Under the pieces are notes generated by a model, which worked only from the letters and a program-made list of their open reading frames with translations, made no database searches and was not told where the DNA came from. Shown here one piece after another: positions 25,179-33,174 of a stretch of 37,820 nt of DNA. The DNA is from Mesorhizobium temperatum (GTDB lineage Bacteria > Pseudomonadota > Alphaproteobacteria > Rhizobiales > Rhizobiaceae). The translations under genes were made by a program, and so were the position numbers. The stretch spans positions 1-37,820 of the forward strand of contig NZ_NPKJ01000039.1 of the NCBI RefSeq assembly GCF_002284575.1, read 5' to 3'. Positions within the stretch are counted from its first letter, which is position 1. The number at the start of each line of letters is the position of its first letter.

Positions 25179-25442
25179 TCAGGAAGCGCGGGCTAAAGCA
25201 ATCGAGATCACATTGTCCGTATCTGTTTCGGGCAGGTCGAACAGCATTGGCAATTGACGCGTCATGGCCATCTCGATGATCAGCTCTTCGATCGATTCAG
25301 CCGGAAGCCTAGCGTTAAAACGCTGCCGGATTATCAACGCAAGCTTGTGAACCGGGACCGGCGTCGACTTCGGCCTATCATCTAGAAATCTGCTGATTTC
25401 GATCAGAACGTCTGCGTTAATGCTCTTGGGCAATTCGCGCAT
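25179..25442 (-). CDS. Small hypothetical protein, 87 aa
   Basis: Starts MRELPKSINADVLIEISRFL. GGGAGG lies about 9-14 bases upstream. Predicted helical throughout, with KLALIIRQRFNARLPAESIE and ELIIEMAMTRQLPMLFDLPE. It is convergent with the preceding plus-strand gene (8 bp apart). Function unknown. The 235 bp upstream (25443-25677) are locally AT-richer and hold no gene that I can see. Confidence 0.6.
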   Translation of the reverse strand: MRELPKSINADVLIEISRFLDDRPKSTPVPVHKLALIIRQRFNARLPAESIEELIIEMAMTRQLPMLFDLPETDTDNVISIALARAS

Positions 25443-25677
25443 TGTGGTTGCCTCCCTTCCCCTGCGCCGAAGGGGTCTTGAGTCTCGGACCGTAACGTTT
25501 TTATTTTAGCAATGCATTGGCGCATCGGCACGAATAAGCGGCGCGTAATCGACACTCAATATCATTTGTGTGTCAGTGGCCCTCTCGAATATTAGTTCGA
25601 CAACGAGAAGGAAGGCGTTCACGCCTGCCGATCCCGTACAGCCACGAGCCGCCGGAGGCAAAGGGCCATGCTGACGG

Positions 25678-25779
25678 TCAGCTAAGGATTAGACCTGCCA
25701 GCAGAACCGTAAGGATAAGCGACAGCGGAACGGCAAGAAGGCCGCACACCTCCAAAGTGTTGGTTTGCCAAGAGTTCAT
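25678..25779 (-). CDS. Tiny membrane protein, 33 aa
   Basis: ATG at 25779 has GGGAGG five bases upstream, a strong ribosome-binding site. The protein is MNSWQTNTLEVCGLLAVPLS followed by LILTVLLAGLILS, a short polar N-terminus and one membrane span of about 20 residues (13-32). Its start overlaps the stop of the ligase-fragment frame (ATGA), so it may be coupled to it. It resembles small integral membrane peptides in size and layout, but no family is assigned. Confidence 0.55.
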   Translation of the reverse strand: MNSWQTNTLEVCGLLAVPLSLILTVLLAGLILS

Positions 25780-25925
25780 GCGAGCCTCCCATCTGAGTTT
25801 GTTCGGGCAGGCCGGGACGGCAGTTCCGCGTAGCCGTCGAACTTGACCTCATGGCTCCAGCCGTCGCCTTCGGGAGGCTTGTCCACAAGGGTCGGCATCA
25901 ACGGCTCGATGAACTTCAAACGCAT
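25776..25925 (-). pseudogene. N-terminal fragment of an ATP-dependent DNA ligase
   Basis: MRLKFIEPLMPTLVDKPPEG, then WSHEVKFDGY, is the start of LigD-type ligase proteins up to the nucleotidyl-transfer motif I (K-x-DG). After Y32 the sequence departs (AELPSRPARTNSDGRLA, stop at 25776). A C-terminal ligase fragment that begins where this one ends, less about 20 residues, lies at 34745-35389 on the same strand. Both broken ends face outward from the interval. Confidence 0.8.
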
Positions 25926-25938
25926 GAACGGCACTCAC

Positions 25939-25963
25939 GGAACGCGATTCAATCCGCTGAGTT
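25939..25963 (+). promoter_or_regulatory. EcfG-type promoter
   Basis: GGAAC at 25939-25943, 17 bases, GTT at 25961-25963. The transcript would begin near 25971, just before the small gene at 25996. A second GGAAC on the opposite strand (25973-25969) has only a poor -10 element. Confidence 0.6.
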
Positions 25964-25995
25964 ACATTAGGTTCCACGAATGAAGGAAGCCTGCC

Positions 25996-26207
25996 ATGGA
26001 TCGCGAGCGCGTAAGGGAAAAACGGCCCACAATGGCAGCGAGCGACCGGGCCTCAAACTGATCCGCATGGCGATCGAACAGACATGCCCCGCCGGCGTCC
26101 TGCCCAGCGAGGAGGCCGTGTTGCTGCTCTACGGTCCCGAACCGATCGACGAGGCCGAAGCCCTAGCGAAGGCGATCATCGAAACCGTCGAGAAGCTGAA
26201 CCGGTAG
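25996..26207 (+). CDS. Small hypothetical protein, probably frameshifted near its start
   Basis: AAGGA eight bases before the ATG at 25996, and an EcfG-type promoter, point to this start, MDRERVREK. That frame ends early at TGA. The coding-like remainder, GLKLIRMAIEQTCPAGVLPS and EEAVLLLYGPEPIDEAEALA to 26207, is in the frame one base over. Restoring one A in the A run at about 26019-26023 would give a 70-residue protein. Alternatively translation begins at ATG 25980 (75 aa), only about ten bases from the predicted transcript start. Function unknown. Confidence 0.5.
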
Positions 26208-26226
26208 GCAAACGCGAAAAGCCCGC

Positions 26227-26436
26227 CTACCGCCCCAGCGGCAGTTTGGACGCCGAAACAAGCTCTTCCTCCTCCGTCACTCCAGCCATTTAATTTGCAA
26301 TGATCCGGGACGCGAGCGCTTCGCGTCGCTGCTCAGATTGCCCCTCGATCTTCAGCCTGTCGAACACCCGGCCCAGTAAGGCGACCTCGGATGGATTGAA
26401 GACGCCAGCCTCTTCAGCTTTTCGATGGATCGGCAT
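26227..26436 (-). pseudogene. Small hypothetical gene, copy A, nonsense mutation
   Basis: MPIHRKAEEAGVFNPSEVAL, then LGRVFDRLKIEGQSEQRREA and LASRIIAN, stops at TAA (26290-26292), then runs on in frame as MAGVTEEEELVSASKLPLGR to TAG. The TAA most likely was TAC or TAT (Tyr), since a second copy at 36097-36262 keeps a TAC there. Intact length would be 69 residues. Function unknown, common in rhizobial accessory DNA by my recollection. Confidence 0.65.
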
Positions 26437-26497
26437 TCAACCCTCCACCCCGATGACACCCGCGCAGCTAATCCCAATCAGGCACGACGCAAAGAAA

Positions 26498-26540
26498 AAA
26501 GCCCGCTGCGTGGGCTTGAGAGCAACGGGCAGCGGGCTTT
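26498..26540 (-). terminator. Rho-independent terminator hairpin
   Basis: A perfect 12-bp stem AAAGCCCGCTGC / GCAGCGGGCTTT (26498-26509, 26529-26540). On the minus strand it is followed by TTTTTTCTTT. It suits the minus-strand DUF768-type gene ending at 26668. The shorter AGCCC/GGGCT stem inside the left arm could be an alternative fold. Confidence 0.7.
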
Positions 26541-26667
26541 AGCCCGGGGGGCGGCGGGCGTGGGAATGCCCGTCGATGTGGATCGTGGGCGCGACAGGTG
26601 ACCGGGACCTTAACGGGATACCGACATATTTACGGACCGCGTGAGGCGCCTGTGGACAAAAAACCCT

Positions 26668-26889
26668 TTATTCCGGCAATCCCTGATCGAAATGCACGAT
26701 GGCATCGAGGATCGTTCGGTAAAGACTGTCGACTTCTTCCCCAATTTCGTCGCTCTTGATACCGAGCGCCTTGGCATCGGCAATCAGCTTGTGCGTGAGT
26801 TCATCGATCGAAATGACGTCGGCTTTCGCCGTCTCGGGAACGTTGTTCGAAATCCACTTGTGCAGAAAATTGGCGCCGCGCGTGCTCAT
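26668..26889 (-). CDS. DUF768-type small protein
   Basis: A 73-residue protein starting MSTRGANFLHKWISNNVPET, the beginning typical of DUF768 proteins of Mesorhizobium and relatives. It continues KADVISIDELTHKLIADAKA and EVDSLYRTILDAIVHFDQGL. Helical and acidic; function unknown. A longer form could begin at 26925 (12 more residues). A GGAAC with an imperfect -10 element (CTT instead of GTT, 26899-26923) lies close upstream. A terminator hairpin follows about 130 bp after the stop. Confidence 0.75.
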   Translation of the reverse strand: MSTRGANFLHKWISNNVPETAKADVISIDELTHKLIADAKALGIKSDEIGEEVDSLYRTILDAIVHFDQGLPE

Positions 26890-27062
26890 GACGATTTTAA
26901 GCTGGCACAGACCATTAGGTTCCATGCACGAGCACGCCTAACAAATGAGGTAGCGGACCCCTCAAAAGGGCGTAGCGTCCGTCAGGTCGTCCGTTCCATC
27001 CCGGCCCGCGGGCGCTTGGAAGTCAAAACAGGTGCTTTCGCCCATTACCAGGGAGAAAGTAC

Positions 27063-27257
27063 ATGGCTGCTAACGAAAACATTGCTCCTGCCTCCGTTGA
27101 GATCACCGAAAACATGGGCGAGTGGTTTGTCCGCGTCGTCCAAAACGGCGCGGCGCACATAAGCACTTTCGAGGTTGAATCTTACGCGCGGGCTTTTGCA
27201 GAAGGGAAGCGGCCAAGTCTAAGGCATCCCGCGGGCGCCAATGAGAATAGGGAATAG
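27063..27257 (+). CDS. Small hypothetical protein, 64 aa
   Basis: Starts MAANENIAPASVEITENMGE, with GGGAGAAAG about four bases upstream. The core WFVRVVQNGAAHISTFEVES then YARAFAEGKRP looks like a two-stranded sheet plus helix, a pattern seen in short rhizobial proteins of unknown role. It is followed after five bases by another small gene, probably in one transcript. Confidence 0.6.
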   Translation: MAANENIAPASVEITENMGEWFVRVVQNGAAHISTFEVESYARAFAEGKRPSLRHPAGANENRE

Positions 27258-27262
27258 CCGCC

Positions 27263-27475
27263 GTGGGCAAAGGTCGCGCCAACCCAGACCCTCAATCTTA
27301 CGATCACCCATACGAGGCTGGCGTCTTCGCGCAAAAGCACGGTCTCACGCAGAAATCTGCTGAGGTGATACTTTTTGCCAACGGACCTTCGACGATTGCC
27401 TGCGATGCTGCGGCGCGCGCATTTCAGCAGGCGGTGGCGTTGAGAAACAAACAGTGGCAACGCGATAGATACTAA
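27263..27475 (+). CDS. Small hypothetical protein, 70 aa
   Basis: GTG start at 27263. The sequence MGKGRANPDPQSYDHPYEAG then FAQKHGLTQKSAEVILFANG and ARAFQQAVALRNKQWQRDRY suggests a small helical protein with a helix-turn-helix-like middle. In length and setting it resembles short DUF3606-like stress proteins, but I could not match the family. Function unknown. Confidence 0.55.
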   Translation: MGKGRANPDPQSYDHPYEAGVFAQKHGLTQKSAEVILFANGPSTIACDAAARAFQQAVALRNKQWQRDRY

Positions 27476-27553
27476 AGTCGTCTCGGAAATGCCGACATCA
27501 TCCTACGACTGCGGCCGCCCCAACCAGTCGAGCGGGTCTCAGTACCTTTGCCC

Positions 27554-27578
27554 GGAACATATTGAAGTTGATGGTGTT
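27554..27578 (+). promoter_or_regulatory. EcfG-type promoter
   Basis: GGAAC at 27554-27558, 17 bases, GTT at 27576-27578. It stands about 120 bases before the thioredoxin-reductase-like gene. Confidence 0.5.
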
Positions 27579-27705
27579 GATGAGGCACCGAGAATTACCC
27601 AACTCGGACTTTTCGTTTTGCGCCTTGCCTCTTCGGGTCGGCGCGGTTTTCCAGCTTGGAGGAGTTCTCAGTGGTTGATCGAGATACGACCGGCCAGGAT
27701 GTGCC

Positions 27706-28602
27706 ATGTTCGACTGCCTGATCATTGGCGGCGGGCCGGCCGGTCTGACGGCCGCAACCTACCTTGGACGATTTCGGCGGCAGGTGGTGCTCGTCGACGC
27801 AGGCGAAAGCCGGGCAAAGTGGATTCCGTCGACGCACAACTGTCCTGGCTTTCCGGATGGCATCACGGGCACCGACCTGCTTGGACGCCTGCATTCGCAG
27901 GCCGTCCGGTATGGGGCAAACCTGGTCGAAGACACGGTCCGATCCGTTCGGCACGCTGGGGCTAACTTCATAGCTACTGCCTCGCTTCCTATTCGAGCTC
28001 GCACCGTGTTGATGGCCACAGGCATCGTCGACAAGCTTCCCGACATTTCGAATGCCGCCGACCTGATCAAGGCGGGCACCTTGCGGCTGTGCCCCATCTG
28101 CGACGGGTACGAGGTGATCGACAAACGTGTGGCCGTAATCGGTCCATTGAAAAATGCGATGAAAAAGGCGTTGTTCATGCGGACCTTCACTCGCAACCTC
28201 ACCCTACTGATGACGGATCCCGAAACCGGGGACGACCCGCACGCTCTTGCGATGCTAGCGCGCGAAGGGATCGAGGTCGCAGCGTGTACCCGAGATGCAA
28301 TTCGCGCCTCCGGCCCAGATGCAATTGTCGAGTTCTCCGACGGGAAAGTGCTCGCGTTCGATACCATTTATCCCGCAATGGGCTGTACTATGCGGTCGCA
28401 GCTGGCAGTCGAGCTTGGTGCAAAATGTGATGAGGTCGGTAATCTCGTTACGGACTCGCATCAGCGTACAAACATCCTGGGCCTCTATGCTGCTGGCGAT
28501 GTGGTCGACGAGATCAACCAGATCGCCGTGGCATTCGGCCATGCAGCGGCGGCCGCAAGTGACATTCATAACTACCTGGCTAATAGCGACCGAGATGCCT
28601 AG
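27706..28602 (+). CDS. Thioredoxin-reductase-like flavoprotein with CPIC motif
   Basis: A 298-residue FAD protein. The FAD-binding motif is [19 protein letters not shown] (6-24), the redox cysteines are CPIC (129-132) and the C-terminal FAD motif is [20 protein letters not shown]. The second dinucleotide site, normally GGGNSA, reads [17 protein letters not shown], so the glycine-rich NADPH loop is lost. It may use another electron donor, as reported for other NADPH-loop-deficient thioredoxin-reductase-like flavoproteins. AGGA lies eight bases before the ATG. An EcfG-type promoter upstream suggests a role in stress or redox homeostasis. Confidence 0.85.
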   Translation: MFDCLIIGGGPAGLTAATYLGRFRRQVVLVDAGESRAKWIPSTHNCPGFPDGITGTDLLGRLHSQAVRYGANLVEDTVRSVRHAGANFIATASLPIRARTVLMATGIVDKLPDISNAADLIKAGTLRLCPICDGYEVIDKRVAVIGPLKNAMKKALFMRTFTRNLTLLMTDPETGDDPHALAMLAREGIEVAACTRDAIRASGPDAIVEFSDGKVLAFDTIYPAMGCTMRSQLAVELGAKCDEVGNLVTDSHQRTNILGLYAAGDVVDEINQIAVAFGHAAAAASDIHNYLANSDRDA

Positions 28603-28689
28603 CGCGTACCCCTTCCGTCTCGCAGAGCAGCCGGATCTGCCGCACCCCAGCTCCCTTCCGACGGGCCGTGATGCTCTTTCGTGATGCTA

Positions 28690-29002
28690 CTAGTGGATTG
28701 AATCCAACGTCTGGTGCCCTCGGTTTGCGGCTGCGATGATTTTGTCGGGGTCGGCTTTCCAGCGGAAGGGTTTGGGGTCGGTGTTGTGGTCGGCGAGGTA
28801 TCGGTTGATGGCGGCCTGCCGATCGACGACGCCGACGAAGGCGCCGCGTCTGAGGCGTCGCTTGGTCAGCGCGGCGAAGAACCCCTCCACCGCGTTCAGC
28901 CATGAGGCGCTAGTCGGCGTGAAGTGGAAGGTGACGCGGGGATGACGGGAAAGCCAGGCGATCACCTTCGGGTGTTTGTGGGCTGCATAATTGTCGAGGA
29001 TG
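28690..29002 (-). mobile_element. Truncated IS630 copy (left end, C-terminal part of transposase)
   Basis: Begins at a CTAG site with the end sequence GTGGATTGAATCCAACG and matches the element at 29734-30872 with only a handful of base changes over about 310 bp. It breaks off after GTCGAGGATG. It encodes the end of the transposase (ASWLNAVEGFFAALTKRR, then IIAANRGHQTLDSIH in correct frame). It abuts an OsmC-like fragment. Confidence 0.88.
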
Positions 29003-29161
29003 TGGGTCCCAATCGGCTTCTGTGTCGATCGAAAGCGCCCGAACCTCTATGCCACGTTGCGCAGCCATGAATTTAATGCCCATGACTGGACAGCTCCCAA
29101 GCGCTCCAAGAATATAGAATCCAGGCGAAGGGCCTTTACGCGTGCAGTTACGAATGGGCAT
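29003..29161 (-). pseudogene. OsmC/Ohr-family protein fragment
   Basis: GPSPGFYILGALGSCPVMGI then KFMAAQRGIEVRALSIDTEA matches the N-terminal third of OsmC-family peroxide-defence proteins, including the cysteine in ALGSC. The frame is cut at 29003 by the truncated IS630. The rest of the gene is not found to its left. Confidence 0.7.
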
Positions 29162-29176
29162 CCCAAGGAGGCGGCC

Positions 29177-29647
29177 ATGAGGAGCGATACCGAATATCTA
29201 CGTCTCGCCGTGGAGATCGCCACCGAGAGCCGGGCCAGTGGCAATCATCCCTTCGGGGCGCTCCTAGTCGGGCCGGAGGGCGACGTGCTCCTTTCGTCGG
29301 GCAACACCTACGCGCGGGATCGCGGCGTTGGCCACGCAGAGGCAAACGTGGCCCGCGCGGCCGCGCAGCAATACGACCCGACCTTTCTCGAGCGATGCAC
29401 GCTGGTGACCTCGGTCGAGCCGTGCTGCATGTGCGCCGGGGCCTGTTACTGGGCTGGCATCGGCACCGTGGTCTACGGACTCAGCGAAAGGCGGTTGGCC
29501 GAGCTGACCGCAGACAATCCGGAGAATCTGACCCTCGATCTGAGCTGTCACCAGGTGTTCGCCGCCGGACGGCGCCATGTAGCGATCCGTGGCCCATTCC
29601 CTGAACTCGAAGAAGAAATCGTAAACGACCACAGGGATTTCTGGTGA
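29177..29647 (+). CDS. Nucleoside/cytidine deaminase family protein
   Basis: A 156-residue zinc-dependent deaminase. The start at 29177 follows AAGGAGGCGGCC. The zinc site is HAEAN (53-57, His ligand and catalytic Glu) plus PCCMCAGAC (82-90, two Cys ligands). GNHPFGALLV (22-31) is typical of the guanine deaminase/TadA-like subgroup. It hydrolyses an exocyclic amino group of a base or nucleoside; the exact substrate cannot be told. It sits alone between the truncated and the full IS630 copies, so it may have moved with them. Confidence 0.88.
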   Translation: MRSDTEYLRLAVEIATESRASGNHPFGALLVGPEGDVLLSSGNTYARDRGVGHAEANVARAAAQQYDPTFLERCTLVTSVEPCCMCAGACYWAGIGTVVYGLSERRLAELTADNPENLTLDLSCHQVFAAGRRHVAIRGPFPELEEEIVNDHRDFW

Positions 29648-29730
29648 CAGAACCCATCATAAAGGGACTGGTGTCGATGAAGAGTCCGTAGCCTCTGCGG
29701 CGCCATTAGCTCCAGTCCTTTTGAGCGGTA

Positions 29731-30803
29731 CTAGTGGATTGAATCCAACGTCTGGTGCCCTCGGCTTGCGGCTGCGATGATGTTGTTGGGGTCGGCTTCC
29801 AGCGGAAGGGTTTGGGGTCGGTGTTGTGGTCGGCGAGGTATCGGTTGATGGCGGCCTGCAGATCGACGGCGCCGACGAAGGCGCCGCGTCTGAGGCGTCG
29901 CTTGGTCAGCGCGGCGAAGAACCCCTCCACCGCGTTCAGCCATGAGGCGCAAGTCGGCGTGAAGTGGAAGGTGACGCGGGGATGACGGGAAAGCCAGGCG
30001 ATCACCTTCGGGTGTTTGTGGGCTGCATAATTGTCGAGGATGACGTGGACGGCTTTCTTCGCCGGCACGGCTTTTTCGATGGCGTTGAGGAAGCGGATGA
30101 ATTCCTGATGGCGATGGCGCTGCATGCACCGGCCGATCACCTTGCCCTCCAGCACGTCGAGAGCTGCAAAGAGGGTAGTGGTTCCGTGCCGCTTGTAATC
30201 GTGGGTCATGGTGCCGGCGCGGCCTTTCTTCATGGGCAATCCCGGCTGGGTGCGATCCAGCGCCTGGATTTGGCTCTTCTCGTCGATCGACAGGACCACG
30301 GCATGGGCCGGCGGGTCGACGTAGAGTCCACGATGTCGCGCACCTTCGCCGTAAACTGCGGGTCGTTGGAGAGCTTGAAGGTTCGGATGCGGTGCGGCTG
30401 AAGCCCGTGCGAGCGCCAGACGCGCTGGACGTAGGCTCACGCCTGCGGCCTTCGCCATCGCGCGGCCGGTCCAATGGGTCGTCTCGCCCGGCGGTTCGGC
30501 CAGCGTCAGGGCGACGATCCGTCCGGCCACTTCCGGCCCAAAGGGCTTGACGCGCGAGGGCCGGGTCTTGTGGCGCAGAAGGCCATCGACGCCTTCCTCG
30601 CAAAACCGCTCCTGCCAACGCCAGACCGCCGTCCTGCTCATCGCCGTGTTCTGCATGATCGCCATCGTGCCGAGCCCATCCGCTGTGGCCAGCACAATCC
30701 TGGTGCGCCAGACGTGCTTCTGAGGGCTGTTGCGGTCCGCAACAATGGCTTCCAGCCGGTCACGGTCCGCGGTGGTCACTGTGACAACGATCCCGGTGCG
30801 CAT
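29731..30803 (-). pseudogene. IS630 transposase, three frame lesions
   Basis: Starts MRTGIVVTVTTADRDRLEAI, with helix-turn-helix MAIMQNTAMSRTAVWRWQER. The DDE residues are in [25 protein letters not shown] and ASWLNAVEGFFAAL. Between about 30328 and 30431 the frame is wrong (roughly 34 codons): a probable 5-nt deletion at one end and a 1-nt deletion at the other cancel. A further 1-nt deletion near 29802 (CGGCTTCC where the truncated copy has CGGCTTTCC) scrambles the last 20 residues. A 5'-extended frame could begin at 30842. Confidence 0.8.
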
Positions 30804-30872
30804 CCTCAAGACTCGCACGCAAAACCGCCGACGGGAATCCACATTCGGACTCGACCGTCACATTCATTCCAC
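29734..30872 (-). mobile_element. IS630-family insertion sequence
   Basis: About 1139 bp, bounded by inverted ends GTGGATTGAAT / GTGGAATGAAT. It sits at CTAG, with TA on both sides (29732-29733 and 30873-30874), as expected for TA-duplicating IS630 elements. The transposase frame ends LDSIH followed by TAG, a stop built from the flanking CTA of the target. The element looks inactive, since its transposase carries three lesions. Confidence 0.87.
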
Positions 30873-30909
30873 TAGCGAGGTCACCTTAGCAGGCCGACGG
30901 CATTAAACC

Positions 30910-30934
30910 GGAACATAAACCATACAAAAGAGTT
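30910..30934 (+). promoter_or_regulatory. EcfG-type promoter
   Basis: GGAAC at 30910-30914, 17 bases, GTT at 30932-30934, about 100 bases before the membrane protein gene and just outside the IS630 right end. Confidence 0.6.
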
Positions 30935-31034
30935 GAGGGCGCCAGCAGGCATTTTTTCTCACGGGTTCGACCGCCGAATCTAGATCGCTTCACTCGCAAC
31001 TGCCCAAAAGGGCTTGACTCAAAGGAACTAAGCC

Positions 31035-31955
31035 ATGAGCACTTTCTCTCACGAAGACACCAACGTCCGTCCCAGTGTTTATGATGCCGATTCCGTTGAT
31101 CAAACGATACAGCTTAACAAAGTCAGTTGGGGGGCTATTTTTGCTGGCGTTGTAGTCGCGCTCGTAGTGCAGGCCCTGCTTGCGATGCTAGGTCTAGGAA
31201 TTGGGATTGCGACCCTCGATCCCGGCACATCTGATAATCCTGACGGCACTACATTCTCGATTGTTGCTGGCATTTGGTACGTCGTCGCCGGGATCATTGC
31301 TGCCTTTGCCGGGGGTTACATATCCGCGCGGATGTCTGGTAAGATCGTGCCGACCACGGGCGCTTTACACGGCCTAACTACTTGGGCATTGACCACGCTG
31401 CTTGTGATCTACCTGCTGACCAGCAGTGTCGGCAGTCTGGTTGGTGGTGTGTTCAGCGGCGTCGCCAGCGCCCTTGGCGGTACAGGTCAGACAATCGCCC
31501 AAACAGCCGCGCCAATGCTCGCAAATTCCAATCCGCTTGAGGCACTTGAGTCGCAGGTTAGGGCCACCGGCACCGACTCAGACGCTCTGAATGCCGCTGC
31601 CATGAATGCAATGCGAAGTCTTGTCATGGGAGATGCAGCCAGTGCTGACGCGGCGCGGAAACAGGCGGCGGAAGCTTTAGCGACCGCTCGAGGTATACCG
31701 TTGGACCAGGCCACGCAGCAGGTCACCAACATGGAAAAGCAATATCACGACACCGTAGAGTCGGCGAAGCAGCAGGCGATTGAAGCGGCCCAAGCCGCCG
31801 CATCGGTCGCATCGACTAGTGCCATCCTTGCTTTCGTGGCGCTTGTCCTAGGTGCCTTGGCCGGCTGGTTTGGTGGCCGCTCGGGCGTCGTCCATCCGAT
31901 CTATGCTGATCGAATTTTACCTAGCCGCCGCACGACACTCCGTGACAGGGAATGA
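31035..31955 (+). CDS. Multi-span membrane protein, 306 aa
   Basis: Starts MSTFSHEDTNVRPSVYDADS, a polar N-terminus. There are membrane segments at about 32-58 (WGAIFAGVVVALVVQALLAM), 75-97, 112-145 and a C-terminal one at about 262-288 (ILAFVALVLGALAGWFGG). Between them is a long Ala-rich helical region (about 160-260) with Gln, Glu and Lys. Related rhizobial proteins are often labelled PhnA-like without evidence for phosphonate use. An EcfG-type promoter and the next small gene suggest a stress-induced membrane protein. Confidence 0.75.
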   Translation: MSTFSHEDTNVRPSVYDADSVDQTIQLNKVSWGAIFAGVVVALVVQALLAMLGLGIGIATLDPGTSDNPDGTTFSIVAGIWYVVAGIIAAFAGGYISARMSGKIVPTTGALHGLTTWALTTLLVIYLLTSSVGSLVGGVFSGVASALGGTGQTIAQTAAPMLANSNPLEALESQVRATGTDSDALNAAAMNAMRSLVMGDAASADAARKQAAEALATARGIPLDQATQQVTNMEKQYHDTVESAKQQAIEAAQAAASVASTSAILAFVALVLGALAGWFGGRSGVVHPIYADRILPSRRTTLRDRE

Positions 31956-31968
31956 AAGTGCTGCCGAG

Positions 31969-32082
31969 ATGAAAATTTCGCGGCCGGATCTCATTCAGAT
32001 CGTGCTGCGCGAATGGCTGGAAACCAACGCCTTCCCGGTCCGGGCGATCGACGAGGAAAGCGAGACGGACGGCAGCGCGTAG
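31969..32082 (+). CDS. Very small hypothetical protein, 37 aa
   Basis: MKISRPDLIQIVLREWLETN then AFPVRAIDEESETDGSA, 14 bp after the membrane protein gene and probably in its transcript. A decayed second copy at 23335-23427 shows the sequence was once a recognisable unit. The helix plus acidic tail gives no clue to function. Confidence 0.5.
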   Translation: MKISRPDLIQIVLREWLETNAFPVRAIDEESETDGSA

Positions 32083-32454
32083 GCTGGGACGCGACCTCTA
32101 TGTAGAAGACCCGCCGCTACATTTGCGAAGCGACGGGCCTCCGCCCCATTCCCCCATACCTGACCATGCAAGTGCGGTGCCAGACGCATTGACCCATTCC
32201 GGGGCACCTTATGGCTTCTACACAGCGGAATTACCGCCACGTACTTCATTCGCATGTTTCGATTACATTAGATTGAGATCATATATCGCCAGCTAGGCGA
32301 GCACCCCCAAGGCTCGCTGGTCAGGCCTAGCGGTCTCCCCCCACCGCAAGCCGCTGGGCCGCTCGAACTTGCGCAACGGATGGCGCGGACTTCATGACCC
32401 GGATTAAAAGCGGGTCGATTGAATGTCGACGTTTGCCGTAAAAAGTTTCGGGCC
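32083..32454. other. Intergenic, no gene seen
   Basis: Contains an imperfect hairpin at about 32108-32140 (GACCCGCCGCT / AGCGACGGGCC), possibly a terminator of the membrane-protein transcript, but without a clear U tract. No coding region is supported. Confidence 0.4.
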
Positions 32455-32479
32455 GGAACGCTTGCTCGTCTCGACGGTT
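32455..32479 (+). promoter_or_regulatory. EcfG-type promoter
   Basis: GGAAC at 32455-32459, 17 bases, GTT at 32477-32479. It lies inside the longest possible reading frame of the next gene and therefore argues for the later GTG start at 32500. Confidence 0.6.
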
Positions 32480-32499
32480 GGGATGCAGGAGATGCAGGC

Positions 32500-32724
32500 G
32501 TGGCCGAGAAGCCTTCTATCGCCGAAATGTTACGACGAACCTCTGACCAACTGAAGAGGATCCGGAAAGGCGTCGCCAATGGCGGTCACGTGGACCAGAT
32601 GCAAGAGGTCGATGCCCTGGTGGGCCTCGCTAAAGAAATAGCCGACCGGCAACTGGCCGGGTTAGAAAGCCCGGCAGATGAAAACGATGGCTCTGTGCAA
32701 GACGGTGACGATGCAAAGGACTGA
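32500..32724 (+). CDS. Small hypothetical protein, 74 aa
   Basis: GTG at 32500 with AGGAG about eight bases upstream, and an EcfG-type promoter ending at 32479. The protein, MAEKPSIAEMLRRTSDQLKR then IRKGVANGGHVDQMQEVDAL, is helical with an acidic tail (SPADENDGSVQDGDDAKD). An ATG at 32419 would add 27 residues, but it lies upstream of the promoter. Function unknown; probably a small general-stress protein. Confidence 0.6.
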   Translation: MAEKPSIAEMLRRTSDQLKRIRKGVANGGHVDQMQEVDALVGLAKEIADRQLAGLESPADENDGSVQDGDDAKD

Positions 32725-32880
32725 GCGTCGTCGACCGCCTCCTGACATTCCGCGATCACGGAAGTTACTTGAATCGCCACGGGCGGTACCTTCCAAGGGC
32801 GGACCCCAATCCGCCCGTCCGGCGCCCTACAGGCAATCTACCCCAACGCCCCCAAGCGGCGCCGGCCATTCAATAAATGG

Positions 32881-33174
32881 TCACCCTCGAAATCTTTCCG
32901 TGTGCCAAACGATCTTGCCATCGATCTTCATAGGCTTGTGGATCATCAGGCGCTTCGGCAGATGCTCGGGGTGGACCTCGAGCAACGTGATCTTGATCTG
33001 CGGCTTGCAGCGGCTGCAGTCGAACTTGAGCGACAGTGGATCGACCCCGCCGCCGTAGACCATCATCAGGTCCGCTGAACGGCAATAGCGAACATTGCCG
33101 CAGCTGCATTCCGCCTTGACGAGCATATTGTGCCGGGTCGCCTTGCCCAGCGTATCGATCGGATCGTGCGCCAT
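32881..33174 (-). CDS. Small zinc-ribbon-like hypothetical protein, 97 aa
   Basis: Starts MAHDPIDTLGKATRHNMLVK. Two Cys groups follow, ECSCGNVRYC (about 23-32) and FDCSRCKPQIK (about 52-62), likely binding one zinc. The end is IHKPMKIDGKIVWHTERFRG. Similar short proteins are scattered through rhizobial accessory DNA. Its start codon lies exactly where a truncated MgtC-like gene begins on the other strand, so a DNA junction probably runs through its upstream region and its native promoter may be gone. Confidence 0.65.
   Translation of the reverse strand: MAHDPIDTLGKATRHNMLVKAECSCGNVRYCRSADLMMVYGGGVDPLSLKFDCSRCKPQIKITLLEVHPEHLPKRLMIHKPMKIDGKIVWHTERFRG

Noticed and set aside
25949..25973. Ninth EcfG site, minus strand, before the ligase fragment
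   Set aside because: GGAAC is present but the -10 position reads ATT instead of GTT. The same near-miss occurs before the DUF768-type gene (CTT at 26899-26901), so neither was counted.
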